This document shows, piece by piece, positions 16,076 through 25,102 of a stretch of 64,000 bases of DNA. Location of the stretch: positions 62,001-126,000 of the forward strand of contig JAHHRW010000002.1 in assembly GCA_020025575.1 (NCBI GenBank), in the 5' to 3' direction. The notes under the pieces were generated by a model that saw only the letters and a list, made by a program, of their open reading frames with translations, did not search any database and was not told where the DNA came from. The DNA comes from Oscillospiraceae bacterium (GTDB lineage: Bacteria > Bacillota > Clostridia > Oscillospirales > Oscillospiraceae). Both the position numbers and the translations under genes were made by a program. Numbering within the stretch: position 1 is the stretch's first letter; each line of letters begins with the position of its first letter.

Positions 16076-18868
16076 TTACAGCTCGATTTCCAGACGGGAG
16101 ATCACACCTGCGCAGCGCTTGCACAGGCCGTTCTCATCAGCCTGCTCAGAGTGCATCCAGCAACGGGGGCACTTGGTACCCCGGGCATCGGACACACCGA
16201 TGGTCAGGTCGGGATAGTTGCTGCCGGTGCTGCTGGTGCAGCCTTCGGCTACAGTCTCAAAGTCACAGGAAGAGACGATGAAGATCTCTGCCAGGTTTAG
16301 GCCGGCACAGGCGGCCTTCAGAGCCTCGTTTTCGGTCTGCAGGGAAACATGTGCCTCCAATGCTTTACCGATGCGCTTTTCGGCACGAGCGAGCTCCAGA
16401 ACGCCATTGACATCCTGACGCAGCTTTACAATGGTGTCCCACTTGGCCATAGCGGCATCGTCCAGTGCGTATGCGGTGAAGTTCTCAGGCATACGGTTCA
16501 GAACGATATTGCGGACATCATCGCCCTCACGGTGCGGCATTGCCTGCCAGATTTCGTCGCAGGTGAATGCAAGGATGGGGGCAAAAAGTTTCGCCATGGC
16601 GTCCACAATCAGGAACAGAGCAGTCTGAGCGGAACGACGACGCAGACCATCGCGATCTTCACAGTACAGGCGATCCTTGATGATATCCAGGTAGAAACTG
16701 GACAGCTCGACAACACAGAAATCGTTGATGGCGTGGGAGACAATGTGGAATTCGTAGTTGTCGTATGCCTTCAGGCAGGTGGCAACCAGCGCATCCAGCT
16801 TGGTCAGTGCCCAGCGATCCAGCTCTTCCAGCTGCCCAACCGGAACCAGATTGTTGGGATCAAAGCCATCCAGATTGCCCAGGCAGTAACGGGCGGTATT
16901 CCGGAACTTCAGGTAGCTCTGGCTCAACTGCTTGATGATCTCCTTGGAGCAGCGGACATCTGCATGGTAATCGGCAGAACCGGCCCACAGGCGGATGATA
17001 TCAGCGCCGAAGTCCTTAATGAGATCCGCAGGAGCAACGCCATTGCCCAGAGATTTGTGCATGGCACGACCCTGGCCATCTACGACCCATCCGTGGGTCA
17101 GAACCTGCTTAAAGGGAGCACCCTGGCCCAGAGCGCCCACAGAGGTCAGCAGAGAGGACTGGAACCAACCACGGTATTGGTCAGCACCTTCCAAATAAAC
17201 GTCGGCAGGCCACAGCTCAGGATTGTTGTGGCGCAGAGAGGCATAGTGGGTGGAGCCGGAGTCAAACCAACCGTCCAGCGTATCGGTTTCCTTTTCAAAG
17301 CCGTGGGCCTTGCCGCAATGGGGGCAGACCAAGCCTTCGGGAATCAGATCCTCAGCGTCCTTCTCAAACCAGATATTGGAACCGTGCTCACCGAAGAGTT
17401 TGGAGATGTGCTCGATGGTTTCGTCGGTGCATACGGGCTTGCCACACTCCTTGCAGTAGAACACGGGGATGGGCAGACCCCAGCGGCGCTGACGGGAGAT
17501 GCACCAGTCGGCACGCTCACGAACCATGCTGATCATGCGGTCTTCGCCCCAAGCGGGCAGCCAGCGCAGGCCCTTGCAGGCAGCAGCTGCCTCGTCCTTG
17601 AAACTATCCACAGAGCAGAACCACTGGGGAGTGGCACGGAAGATGATGGGGGTCTTACAACGCCAGCAGTGGGGATAGGAGTGCATGATGTCTTCAGAGG
17701 CAAAGAGCATGCCGCTTTCCTTCATATCCTCCAAAATGACGGGATTGGATTCGCTGGTGGTCATGCCGGCATACTTGCCAGCGTAATCGGTATGGCGGCC
17801 GCGGTCATCCACAGGGACAACCAGATCCATGCCATAGCGCATACAGGTCTGATAGTCGTCAGCACCAAAGCCGGGAGCGGTGTGGACACAGCCGGTACCG
17901 GAATCCATGGTGACATATTCTGCATTGACCAGACGGGAAGTCTTATCCAGGAAGGGGTGCTGAGCAAGCATATTTTCAAAGAAATTGCCGGGGTAGCTTG
18001 CCAGAACTTCGTAGTTTTCAAAGCCGCCCATCTTCATGACCTTGTCCATCAGGGCTTCGGCCATGATGTAGGTTTCCCCGTTTTCAGCCTTGACCAGAAC
18101 ATAAGTCTCCCGAGGATGCAGGCAGATACCCATGTTGCCGGGCAGAGTCCAGATGGTGGTGGTCCAGATCACGAAGTAGGTCTTGGACAGGTCAAACTCA
18201 GACAGCTTGCCCAGATCGTCCTTCATGGGGAACTTGACATAGACAGAGGTACAGGGGTCATCCTGGTACTCAATTTCAGCCTCAGCCAGAGCTGTCTCAT
18301 CCTTGGGGCACCAGTACACGGGCTTCAGACCCTTGTAGATGTAGCCCTTGCGGTACATGGCACCGAAAATCTTGATTTCCTCAGCCTCAAACTGGCGATC
18401 CATGGTGCGATAGGGGTGTTCCCAGTCAGCAATGACACCCAGACGCTTAAAGCCTGCCATCTGACGCTGAATGTAGCTCTCAGCAAATTCTTCACAGGCG
18501 TTGCGGAATTCAGGGATGGGCATAGCCTTGCGGTTGAGCTTGTTCTTCTTGATAATGGCAGACTCGATGGGCATGCCGTGGTTATCCCAGCCGGGGACAT
18601 AGGGGGTATAGTAGCCGCGCATGGCGTGGCTGCGGATGATGAAATCCTTCAGGGTCTTGTTCAGTGCATGACCCATGTGGATGTCGCCGTTGGAGAAGGG
18701 AGGGCCATCGTGCAGGACGAAAGGCTTGCAGTCCTTGTTCTTTTCCAGCATTGCGTTGTACACATCCAGTTTCTCCCAGTTCTCCAGCATGCCGGGCTCC
18801 CGATTGGGCAGGCCGGCCTTCATGGGGAAGGAAGTCTTGGGTGTGATGATGGTATTTTTGTATTCCAT
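16076..18868 (-). CDS. ileS: Isoleucyl-tRNA synthetase
   Basis: A 930-residue class I synthetase charging tRNA-Ile. The N-terminal nucleotide-binding motif is HMGHALNKTLKDF (HxGH), the KMSKS-equivalent loop appears as MHKSLGN, and the C-terminal zinc finger shows CPRCWMHSEQADENGLCKRC. The MHKSLGN form of the signature and the 930-residue length are normal for the bacterial IleS1 type. The start at 18868 (MEYKNTIITP) has GGAGG 10 bases upstream; the longer open frame runs through the T-box leader and is not coding. It is controlled by the T-box described next. Confidence 0.97.
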   Translation of the reverse strand: MEYKNTIITPKTSFPMKAGLPNREPGMLENWEKLDVYNAMLEKNKDCKPFVLHDGPPFSNGDIHMGHALNKTLKDFIIRSHAMRGYYTPYVPGWDNHGMPIESAIIKKNKLNRKAMPIPEFRNACEEFAESYIQRQMAGFKRLGVIADWEHPYRTMDRQFEAEEIKIFGAMYRKGYIYKGLKPVYWCPKDETALAEAEIEYQDDPCTSVYVKFPMKDDLGKLSEFDLSKTYFVIWTTTIWTLPGNMGICLHPRETYVLVKAENGETYIMAEALMDKVMKMGGFENYEVLASYPGNFFENMLAQHPFLDKTSRLVNAEYVTMDSGTGCVHTAPGFGADDYQTCMRYGMDLVVPVDDRGRHTDYAGKYAGMTTSESNPVILEDMKESGMLFASEDIMHSYPHCWRCKTPIIFRATPQWFCSVDSFKDEAAAACKGLRWLPAWGEDRMISMVRERADWCISRQRRWGLPIPVFYCKECGKPVCTDETIEHISKLFGEHGSNIWFEKDAEDLIPEGLVCPHCGKAHGFEKETDTLDGWFDSGSTHYASLRHNNPELWPADVYLEGADQYRGWFQSSLLTSVGALGQGAPFKQVLTHGWVVDGQGRAMHKSLGNGVAPADLIKDFGADIIRLWAGSADYHADVRCSKEIIKQLSQSYLKFRNTARYCLGNLDGFDPNNLVPVGQLEELDRWALTKLDALVATCLKAYDNYEFHIVSHAINDFCVVELSSFYLDIIKDRLYCEDRDGLRRRSAQTALFLIVDAMAKLFAPILAFTCDEIWQAMPHREGDDVRNIVLNRMPENFTAYALDDAAMAKWDTIVKLRQDVNGVLELARAEKRIGKALEAHVSLQTENEALKAACAGLNLAEIFIVSSCDFETVAEGCTSSTGSNYPDLTIGVSDARGTKCPRCWMHSEQADENGLCKRCAGVISRLEIEL

Positions 18869-18897
18869 ATTGAAGTAACCTCCATCGTAAATTACAA

Positions 18898-19140
18898 TAA
18901 AATAAACGCCTTTGTCCCTAAATAAGAGACAAAGGCGTAAAATCCTCTGCGGTACCACTCTTGTTCCGGATTGCTCCGGCACTCGACGGCGCGGTATCGG
19001 GCGCTGACCGGCGCAGCCTACGGATTACTTTCGGTGCGCTGCTCAGGGGTGATACACTCATAGTCTGTTTGCTGCCTTGCACCAAACGGCAGCTCTCTGA
19101 AAACAGGGGGGATGAATGCGTGTCCTCTTCAAAGCATTGG
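18898..19140 (-). promoter_or_regulatory. T-box leader (tRNA-Ile responsive) with terminator
   Basis: On the minus strand, after GAAGAGGAC (near 19130) and the stem I sequence AGAGAGCTGCC, an ATC isoleucine codon stands at the specifier-loop position (GAGTGTATCACC, ~19050). The conserved T-box AAGAGTGGTACCGCAGA (about 18945-18962) follows, then a terminator stem of 11 perfect pairs (18906-18916 with 18928-18938) with a T-rich tail. Uncharged tRNA-Ile should stabilise the antiterminator and switch on ileS. Confidence 0.92.
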
Positions 19141-19158
19141 GATATTCAGATCATCAGC

Positions 19159-19836
19159 TTAGCGCTGGGTAGAATCGTAGTTACGACCAAACTGCAGGTT
19201 GGTGAACTTGCTTGTGGTCTCAGACTGGGGGTGACGGGGAGGTGCCACAGGAGCAGAGTCCTCAGTGGTGCCCACCAGTGCCTCCAGATTGCTGGAAATC
19301 TCGTCGGCAACCGCATTAGCCTCAGGGGTATTACCGTCGGGGTTCTCATAGTCGAATGCCACAGTGCCACTGTTCGCAGCAGGGCGGTTTGCGCTCTTGA
19401 TCCGCTCCAGGGCCTGGATGCAGGTCTTCATCTGATCCTGGATCTCGGTAATCTTGGCAGCGGCAGCCTTCTTAGCATCTTCAACCCGGGCGTTCTCGGC
19501 GTCGATCAAAGTGTCGGCGTTCTTTGCATTTTCAGCGGCAGTAGCATTGGCATCGTTGAGCATCTGGGTGCACTTGGTCTCAGCCTCGCGAACCATCTTG
19601 TCGCAGGTCTTCTGGGCATTGACAATGGCATCGCGCATACTGGCCTCGTTGCGGCGGTACTCCTCCAGCTTTTCAACCAGAACACGCATCTTGCTCTTGA
19701 GCAGAGCATTCTCTTTGTAGAGAGTGACATAGTCTTCGGTCAGAGGCTCCAGGAATTCATCCACGGACTGCATATCATAACCGCCAAATACTGCTTTATC
19801 AAAAGCAATCTCATCAATTTGTTGGGGGGTAAACAT
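19159..19836 (-). CDS. divIVA: DivIVA-domain cell division/polarity protein
   Basis: A 225-residue coiled-coil protein. It begins with the DivIVA signature MFTPQQIDEIAFDKAVFGGYDMQSVDEFL; GYD plus VDEFL is the membrane-curvature-binding N-domain, followed by a long coiled coil (about 40-150) and an acidic, Asn/Pro-rich disordered tail ending in FGRNYDSTQR. It marks the division site and poles and recruits partner proteins. It is preceded by AAAGGA. The gene order yggS-sepF-divIVA-ileS is the classical Gram-positive division cluster downstream of ftsZ (not seen here), and supports the assignment. Confidence 0.93.
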   Translation of the reverse strand: MFTPQQIDEIAFDKAVFGGYDMQSVDEFLEPLTEDYVTLYKENALLKSKMRVLVEKLEEYRRNEASMRDAIVNAQKTCDKMVREAETKCTQMLNDANATAAENAKNADTLIDAENARVEDAKKAAAAKITEIQDQMKTCIQALERIKSANRPAANSGTVAFDYENPDGNTPEANAVADEISSNLEALVGTTEDSAPVAPPRHPQSETTSKFTNLQFGRNYDSTQR

Positions 19837-19862
19837 AGTCTAGTCCTTTCTGCTACTCAAGC

Positions 19863-20393
19863 TTAGATATAGCTTTCTACTTCGCTCTGCAGGTTCTTCA
19901 GATCACCCAGAACCTCCATGTTGTAGGGGCAGAACAGGTAGGTTGCCTGAGAAACCTTTTTCACAGAGCCATCCAGTGCGTAGGTGCAGCCGGACAGAAA
20001 ATCCACCACACGACGGGCCAGAGCCTTGTCAACATTCTCAAGGTTCAGAACGACGGCCTTCTTATTGCGCAGGTTGTTGGCAATGGTGGGTGCGTCGTTG
20101 AAACTCTCGGGCCGGGTCAGGATCACCTGCTGCTTTGCAGAGGAAGAAGTGTTAATCACGGTGCCGGAAAAGCCGCTATTACTGCTGGGGGTAAAGGCTG
20201 CAGATGCAGTGGGGGCGCTTGCAGCACTGCTGAAGCTGGGCTCAGAAGAAGCAGAAGCAGGTGACTCATGTGTGAATCGGGGAGTGGAAGGTTCCTGAGC
20301 GTAATCATCTTCCAGCTCGTCATCGTAATCATCATAATCATCGTCTGCTGCATAGGGCTGGGCAATTTTCTTGATATCATCCCAAAAACTCAT
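19863..20393 (-). CDS. sepF: Cell division protein SepF
   Basis: A 176-residue protein. It starts with a short amphipathic membrane-binding helix (MSFWDDIKKIA), passes an acidic Asp/Tyr-rich and Ser/Ala-rich linker (about 15-85), and ends in the SepF core fold (VILTRPESFNDAPTIANNL, KKAVVLNLENVDKALARRVVDFLSG). SepF anchors and aligns FtsZ filaments. It lies 26 bases upstream of divIVA in one operon. GGAGG lies 11 bases before the ATG, slightly farther than usual. Confidence 0.94.
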   Translation of the reverse strand: MSFWDDIKKIAQPYAADDDYDDYDDELEDDYAQEPSTPRFTHESPASASSEPSFSSAASAPTASAAFTPSSNSGFSGTVINTSSSAKQQVILTRPESFNDAPTIANNLRNKKAVVLNLENVDKALARRVVDFLSGCTYALDGSVKKVSQATYLFCPYNMEVLGDLKNLQSEVESYI

Positions 20394-20434
20394 ATATCTA
20401 TATTCCTCCTATATGTTCGCATCTATTGTCTTTT

Positions 20435-21142
20435 TTATAGATGAAGCTTGGCGTAATTTCTCGCACCGAAAATAGCGGTACCGATACGAACCATGGTCGA
20501 GCCACAGGCAATGGCATCGGTAAAATCATCAGACATACCTATAGATAGACAGTCTACTGTTACATTATCGTATTTTTTTTCTTCTATGTCAACAGAAAGC
20601 TGCGAAATTTCTTGAAAAAATCGAAAATTTTCTCCCGGATGTTGGCAAACTGGGGGAATTGCCATGAGTCCTTTGATGGATAAATGGGGAAAATTCATAA
20701 ACTGGTCTAAAACCTGGAAAATTTCTTCTGCGTAAAAGCCGGATTTGCTCGCCTCTCGACCAATGTTCACTTCCAATAAGATGTTCTGGATGATCCCCTG
20801 GCGGGCGGCCTCTTTTTCAATCGCCTCCATGAGATTGATGCGGTCGACACTTTGAATCAGATCCACCTTGCCCACCACCTGTTTGACTTTGTTGGTTTGC
20901 AGATGACCAATAAAGTGCACAAGGGCCCCGGCATAGGCGTTCTCGGAGCGCTTTTGGGTCAGCTCCTGCACCCGGTTTTCGCCGCAGCAGTCTACACCTG
21001 CGGCAATGGCCTGACGAACTGCATCTGCATCGTTCATTTTGGTGGCGGCACACAGCTTGATTTCGCTGGGATCACGGCCGGCAGCGATGGCTGCGGCATT
21101 CATTTGTGCACGAATGCGGGAAACATTTTCAGCAATAGACAT
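20435..21142 (-). CDS. yggS: YggS-family pyridoxal-phosphate homeostasis protein
   Basis: A 235-residue PLP-binding TIM-barrel protein without known catalytic activity (PLPBP/YlmE family). The PLP lysine lies in KLCAATKMND; other signatures are HFIGHLQTNK, the VDLIQSVDR segment and SIGMSDDFTDAIACGSTMVRIGTAIFG. It buffers PLP and influences amino-acid metabolism. The start at 21142 has AAGGAGG 6 bases away; an ATG six codons upstream is not supported. It lies upstream of sepF, an order conserved in Firmicutes. Confidence 0.95.
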   Translation of the reverse strand: MSIAENVSRIRAQMNAAAIAAGRDPSEIKLCAATKMNDADAVRQAIAAGVDCCGENRVQELTQKRSENAYAGALVHFIGHLQTNKVKQVVGKVDLIQSVDRINLMEAIEKEAARQGIIQNILLEVNIGREASKSGFYAEEIFQVLDQFMNFPHLSIKGLMAIPPVCQHPGENFRFFQEISQLSVDIEEKKYDNVTVDCLSIGMSDDFTDAIACGSTMVRIGTAIFGARNYAKLHL

Positions 21143-21162
21143 GGACAGCCTCCTTATCAATC

Positions 21163-21192
21163 AAAAAAGCGGTGGATCTCTCCACCGCTTTT
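21163..21192 (-). terminator. Terminator between hfq and yggS
   Basis: AAAAGCGGTGGA (21165-21176) and TCCACCGCTTTT (21181-21192) form a 12-base perfect stem with a T run on the minus strand; it closes the miaB-to-hfq operon. Confidence 0.85.
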
Positions 21193-21196
21193 CCGG

Positions 21197-21427
21197 TTAT
21201 GCCGGTTGTCCGTTTGCCCGCAGGGGTCGAATGGGTACCAGGGTGGAGATGGCGTGCTTGTAGATCATCTGCTGCTTGCCATCGGTGGTGAGCACCACTA
21301 CGAAATTGTCGTAGCCGGTGACCAGTCCCCGGAGTTGGAATCCATTCATAAGAAACAAAGTTACTGGAATTTTCTCCCGCCTTACCTCTTTTAAAATGGC
21401 ATCCTGTAGATTGATGATGTCTGACAT
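21197..21427 (-). CDS. hfq: RNA chaperone Hfq
   Basis: A 76-residue Sm-like hexameric RNA chaperone. Sm1 motif LQDAILKEVRREKIPVTLFLMNGFQLRGLVTGYDNFVVVL and Sm2 motif MIYKHAISTLVP (the bacterial YKHA signature) are intact; the tail is very short, as in many Firmicutes. The start at 21427 follows GAAGGA; the ORF extends upstream without a site. It lies directly after miaA, a conserved pairing. It should assist small-RNA pairing and RNA turnover. Confidence 0.96.
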   Translation of the reverse strand: MSDIINLQDAILKEVRREKIPVTLFLMNGFQLRGLVTGYDNFVVVLTTDGKQQMIYKHAISTLVPIRPLRANGQPA

Positions 21428-21471
21428 ATGTATTCCTTCTTTCTTTTGGGATACACACATCTTAGCACGAT

Positions 21472-22404
21472 TCACTTGTCGAAATTTTGGGCAAGAAGGC
21501 GAGCTTGAGAAAAGATTTCTTCTGCCGACTGCCCCGGCTCTCTTTTGAGCCAATGGATGGATGGATTCCGCTTAAACCAGGTGAGCTGGCGCTTGGCATA
21601 GCGCCGGGAAGATTGCTGCACCTGAGCAACGGCCTGCGCGATGGTGGCACGGCCCTGCAGGGCATCCACAAACTCCTTGTAACCAATGGCCTGCATGGCG
21701 GTGGATTTTTCCGGTATGCCGGAGGACAGCAGATTTTGGATTTCCTCCAACAGACCATCCTGGAGCATAAGCTCCACACGCAGGTTGATTCGGTCGTAAA
21801 GATCTTGTCGGTTCACATAATCAAGGCCAATCCACACAGGAGAGAACCTTGGGGGAATGGACTGCGTCCTTAAATTGTGAGCGGTAAGGGTTTCTCCGGT
21901 TTCCTGATAGACCTCTAAGGCACGGATGATTCGCCGGGGATTCCCCTGGGAACGGGCCACAGAATCAGGATCAACGGCAGAAAGCTCTGCCACAAGGGGC
22001 GCAATGCCTTCGGCGGCAGCCCGCTGCTCCAAATGCTCCCGGCATCCGGTACTGGGGATGGGAGCAAAGTCGTTGCCTTTTATCAGTGCATCCACATACA
22101 GGCCGGTGCCGCCTGCGATGATGCACATTTTTCCACGGTTTCGGATGTCTTCCACAATGGGGGTCGCCATTTCACAGTAGCGGCTGACGGAGAAATCTTC
22201 ATCGGGTTCCACAACGTCAATCATGTGATGGGGGATTCCCTGCATTTCTGCTGCTGTGGGCTTGGCGGTACCGATGTCCATGCGCTTATAGATCTGCATG
22301 GAGTCACAGGATACGACTTCGCCCCCTGTGTATTTGGCAAGTTCCACAGCCAGAGCTGTTTTGCCTGATGCAGTTGGGCCGACAACACAGATGATTGGAT
22401 CCAT
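21472..22404 (-). CDS. miaA: tRNA dimethylallyltransferase MiaA
   Basis: A 310-residue enzyme that adds a dimethylallyl group to A37 of tRNAs reading U-starting codons. P-loop GPTASGKT, catalytic region VSCDSMQIYKRMDIGTAKPT, substrate motif PHHMIDVVEPDEDFSVSRY, GGTGLYVDALI and the C-terminal IGYKEF and RRYAKRQLTWFKRNP are all present. ATG at 22404 is preferred over a TTG two codons earlier because AAAGGAGC lies 8 bases before it. Its product is methylthiolated by MiaB, encoded in the same operon. Confidence 0.96.
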   Translation of the reverse strand: MDPIICVVGPTASGKTALAVELAKYTGGEVVSCDSMQIYKRMDIGTAKPTAAEMQGIPHHMIDVVEPDEDFSVSRYCEMATPIVEDIRNRGKMCIIAGGTGLYVDALIKGNDFAPIPSTGCREHLEQRAAAEGIAPLVAELSAVDPDSVARSQGNPRRIIRALEVYQETGETLTAHNLRTQSIPPRFSPVWIGLDYVNRQDLYDRINLRVELMLQDGLLEEIQNLLSSGIPEKSTAMQAIGYKEFVDALQGRATIAQAVAQVQQSSRRYAKRQLTWFKRNPSIHWLKREPGQSAEEIFSQARLLAQNFDK

Positions 22405-22424
22405 GGGCAAAAGCTCCTTTCCGA

Positions 22425-24407
22425 TTATGTGCGCTTAAATTCCTTTTCCAGCTGATGCTTGGACAGGGTAATGCAAATGGGTCTGCCATGGGGGCAGTAT
22501 TTTAGCTCGGGGCGGTTCATGACCTGCTTGACCAGGGCGAGAAGTTCCTTTTCGTCGTTCTTCCAGCCGGCTTTAATGGCCGCTTTGCAGGCCATGGTAT
22601 GCAGCAGCTCGTCCCGGACGGTTTCGGTGTCCGCTCCCCGGCCGCTGAGCAGGTCGTCTGCCATTTGAATCAAAGTATCTGGGACTTCTTCTTCGCCCAA
22701 ATCCATTGGAATACGCCGAACCAGTATGGTATTTTCTCCAAATTCATCAAGTTCAAAACCAAGCTGATCCAGCAGGGCTTTTTTGTTCAGCAGCATAGCG
22801 GCGGCATCGGCCCTCAGACGGACAGGGATGGGGGAAAGCAGGCTCTGGGATGTGATCTGCTGGGGATTGCTGCGCAATTTCTCAAAGAGAATCCGTTCGT
22901 GGGCGGCGTGCTTATCGATGAGGAAAGCCTCGTCACCCTGTTCCACGATCACATAACTGCGGAAAAGCTCACCCGCCATCCGCCATGGAATTTCTGCTGG
23001 CATGGCCAGGACTTCTTGCTCCGGTTCCGGCATGGCAATGGCAGATTGTTCCGGCTCAGAGTCCGGTACAAAGGGTTGCTGCGGTGCCGGAATGGGCGGG
23101 GAACGATGGGAAACAGGCGATGGCTGTGGCTTTTCAGGTGCACAGCCAATAGAAGTTTCAGGTTTTGGATAGACAGGAATCTCCCGGACGGGAGGTGGTA
23201 CAGGGCGTTCGGACTGAACGGCCTGAATGGTTGCTTTTGCTGCCACGGGAGTGGGCTTAGGGGAATTTGCAAGAGCTGCAGCAAAAGATTTATATTCATC
23301 TGCCGACATGGTTCGGTAGAAATCGGTCTTTTTTTCTGGAATTGCAGATTGTGCTTTGGGAATGGACGGTGCAGACGCAGCCTGGGCTTTGTTTTGCTGT
23401 AAGTGCACCTGAGGACGGTCTGGGGTTTTGTTGAGAGCTGCCAATACCCCATAGTGGACACAGTCAAAGGCTGCCTTTTCAGAGAGAAATTTTACCTCTG
23501 TTTTGGCAGGATGCACATTGACGTCCACAGTATGGGCAGGGAGTGTCAAATGCAGGACGCAGGCAGGAAATTTACCGACCATGAGTTGATTGCGGTAAGC
23601 CTCCTCCAAGGCCTGAATCAGCAGACGGGAGCGAACCGGACGGTCATTGACAAAGAATGTCTGTAAGTTGCGGCTGGGACGTGCATCGGTGGGCTTGGAC
23701 ACAAATCCGGTGAGGTGATAGCCCTCCCATCGGGAATCCACCTGCACAAATCGGGCGGAATCTCTGCCATAAACACAGTAGACGGCGGCACCCAAATCCC
23801 CGTTTCCCGGGGTTTGCAGGGTCTGCTTGCCGTCTCGAATAAAGGTGAAAGATACATTGGGATGGGCAAGAGCCTGCATCTGCACGGCGGAGGCCACCTT
23901 ACCGCCCTCTACAGAGTCGGATTTCATAAACTTCATCCGGGCGGGGGTGTTGTAAAATAGATCACGGATGATGATGGTGGTGCCCTCAGGACAGCCAATC
24001 TCGTCCTCTTCGGTGATTTCTCCGGCTTCCAGCAGGAGACTGGTGCCGGAAAGGGCACCTGCGGTTTTGGTCATCAAATCCACACGGCTGACAGATGCAA
24101 TGGCAGCCAAGGCTTCGCCACGGAAACCCATGGTGGCAATGGCGGCTAAATCCTCGGCAAAGCGCAGTTTGGAGGTGGCGTGGCGCAAAAATGCGGTACG
24201 GGCATCTTCGCGTGTCATGCCGCAGCCATCGTCGGTCACGCGCAGGAAAGTCATGCCGCCATTGCGAATCTCAATGGTGATTTTGGAGGCTCCGGCATCC
24301 ACGGCATTTTCAAGGAGTTCTTTGACCACAGATGCAGGGCGTTCAACAACCTCGCCGGCGGCGATTAAGTTGGCGATATGAGGAGATAATTGGATAATTT
24401 TCGGCAT
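22425..24407 (-). CDS. mutL: DNA mismatch repair protein MutL (endonuclease type)
   Basis: A 660-residue mismatch repair ATPase. The N-terminal GHL ATPase has ENAVDAGA, DDGCGM, TMGFRGEALA and the ~330-residue transducer; a Pro-rich linker (about 340-480) follows. The C-terminal domain carries the endonuclease motif DKHAAHERILFE (DxHAxxExxxxE, with Lys in place of the common Gln) and CPHGRP, so this MutL should nick DNA itself, as expected in bacteria without MutH. ATG at 24407 is preferred (GAGG 8 bases upstream) over an ATG two codons earlier. The start overlaps the stop of the upstream protease gene. Confidence 0.95.
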   Translation of the reverse strand: MPKIIQLSPHIANLIAAGEVVERPASVVKELLENAVDAGASKITIEIRNGGMTFLRVTDDGCGMTREDARTAFLRHATSKLRFAEDLAAIATMGFRGEALAAIASVSRVDLMTKTAGALSGTSLLLEAGEITEEDEIGCPEGTTIIIRDLFYNTPARMKFMKSDSVEGGKVASAVQMQALAHPNVSFTFIRDGKQTLQTPGNGDLGAAVYCVYGRDSARFVQVDSRWEGYHLTGFVSKPTDARPSRNLQTFFVNDRPVRSRLLIQALEEAYRNQLMVGKFPACVLHLTLPAHTVDVNVHPAKTEVKFLSEKAAFDCVHYGVLAALNKTPDRPQVHLQQNKAQAASAPSIPKAQSAIPEKKTDFYRTMSADEYKSFAAALANSPKPTPVAAKATIQAVQSERPVPPPVREIPVYPKPETSIGCAPEKPQPSPVSHRSPPIPAPQQPFVPDSEPEQSAIAMPEPEQEVLAMPAEIPWRMAGELFRSYVIVEQGDEAFLIDKHAAHERILFEKLRSNPQQITSQSLLSPIPVRLRADAAAMLLNKKALLDQLGFELDEFGENTILVRRIPMDLGEEEVPDTLIQMADDLLSGRGADTETVRDELLHTMACKAAIKAGWKNDEKELLALVKQVMNRPELKYCPHGRPICITLSKHQLEKEFKRT

Positions 24408-24412
24408 AAACA

Positions 24413-25102
24413 TTACCTCAAAGTCAAAATACTAAAGAGATTGACAGCGCAGTGAATCAAAATGGGAGTGACAAGGGAATCGGTCTTTGCAAGAGCCCAG
24501 CACAGCACCAAGCCGGCAGGAATGTACTGGAGATAGCAGGCCGCCAAAATTTTGATGGGGTATAGACCGATATAGCCCACTACATGGATTGCGGCAAAGA
24601 ATAGCACGGAAAGGACATATGCTTTCCAAGCGCTTTTGCGGTATAGGGGCACAAACAGCACGCCACGGAACAGGCATTCCTCTGCAACCGGAACCAGAAA
24701 GCCCACGCAAATCAGCATAGGCAATGGGGTTTCATTCACCATGGTTACAACGGCAGAATCATTGACATTGGAAAACTCCGGAATGAGGGTGATGATGAGG
24801 GATCCAATCAATAGGTTTGCCAGTTGGAAGAGAATAAAACCGAACCCTGCCGTAATCAGGGTGTTACTGGGGTGTGCCGCGGCGTTCTGCATGGAATGGC
24901 GCAGCAGAGAATGAAACAGCAGCAGGCAGACGATGAAGTTGATGACATAATAAATGCAGTTCAAAACAGCGTCGGAAGTGATGCCGATGGCTGCGCCAAA
25001 TGTAAAGAGAATACTGGGCAAAATCAGAAGTTCAAACATCAGGTAAGCCCAGCCCAGCTTTTGATTTCGGCTGGACAAGGACAGTGTAAATTCATGTTTC
25101 AT
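24413..25102 (-). CDS. CPBP-family intramembrane metalloprotease (CAAX protease-like)
   Basis: A 229-residue membrane protein with about six to seven helices and the CPBP motifs EECLFRG (EExxxR) and AAIHVVG (second histidine site). Prokaryotic members are intramembrane proteases or bacteriocin-immunity-type proteins of mostly unknown target. It is translationally coupled on both sides: its ATG overlaps the mutS stop (ATGA) and its stop overlaps the mutL start region. Sitting between mutS and mutL it must be co-expressed with mismatch repair, yet nothing in the sequence links it mechanistically to repair. Confidence 0.85.
   Translation of the reverse strand: MKHEFTLSLSSRNQKLGWAYLMFELLILPSILFTFGAAIGITSDAVLNCIYYVINFIVCLLLFHSLLRHSMQNAAAHPSNTLITAGFGFILFQLANLLIGSLIITLIPEFSNVNDSAVVTMVNETPLPMLICVGFLVPVAEECLFRGVLFVPLYRKSAWKAYVLSVLFFAAIHVVGYIGLYPIKILAACYLQYIPAGLVLCWALAKTDSLVTPILIHCAVNLFSILTLR

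Noticed and set aside
16349..18925. An 858-codon open frame antisense to ileS
   Set aside because: It is the mirror of the synthetase frame, created by codon bias that avoids stop codons on the opposite strand; no ribosome site or family motif. The same holds for the long antisense frames over acsB (33127-35268), cooS/cooC (35619-37502), the flavin oxidoreductase (12358-13920) and the sugar ATPase (48937-50082).
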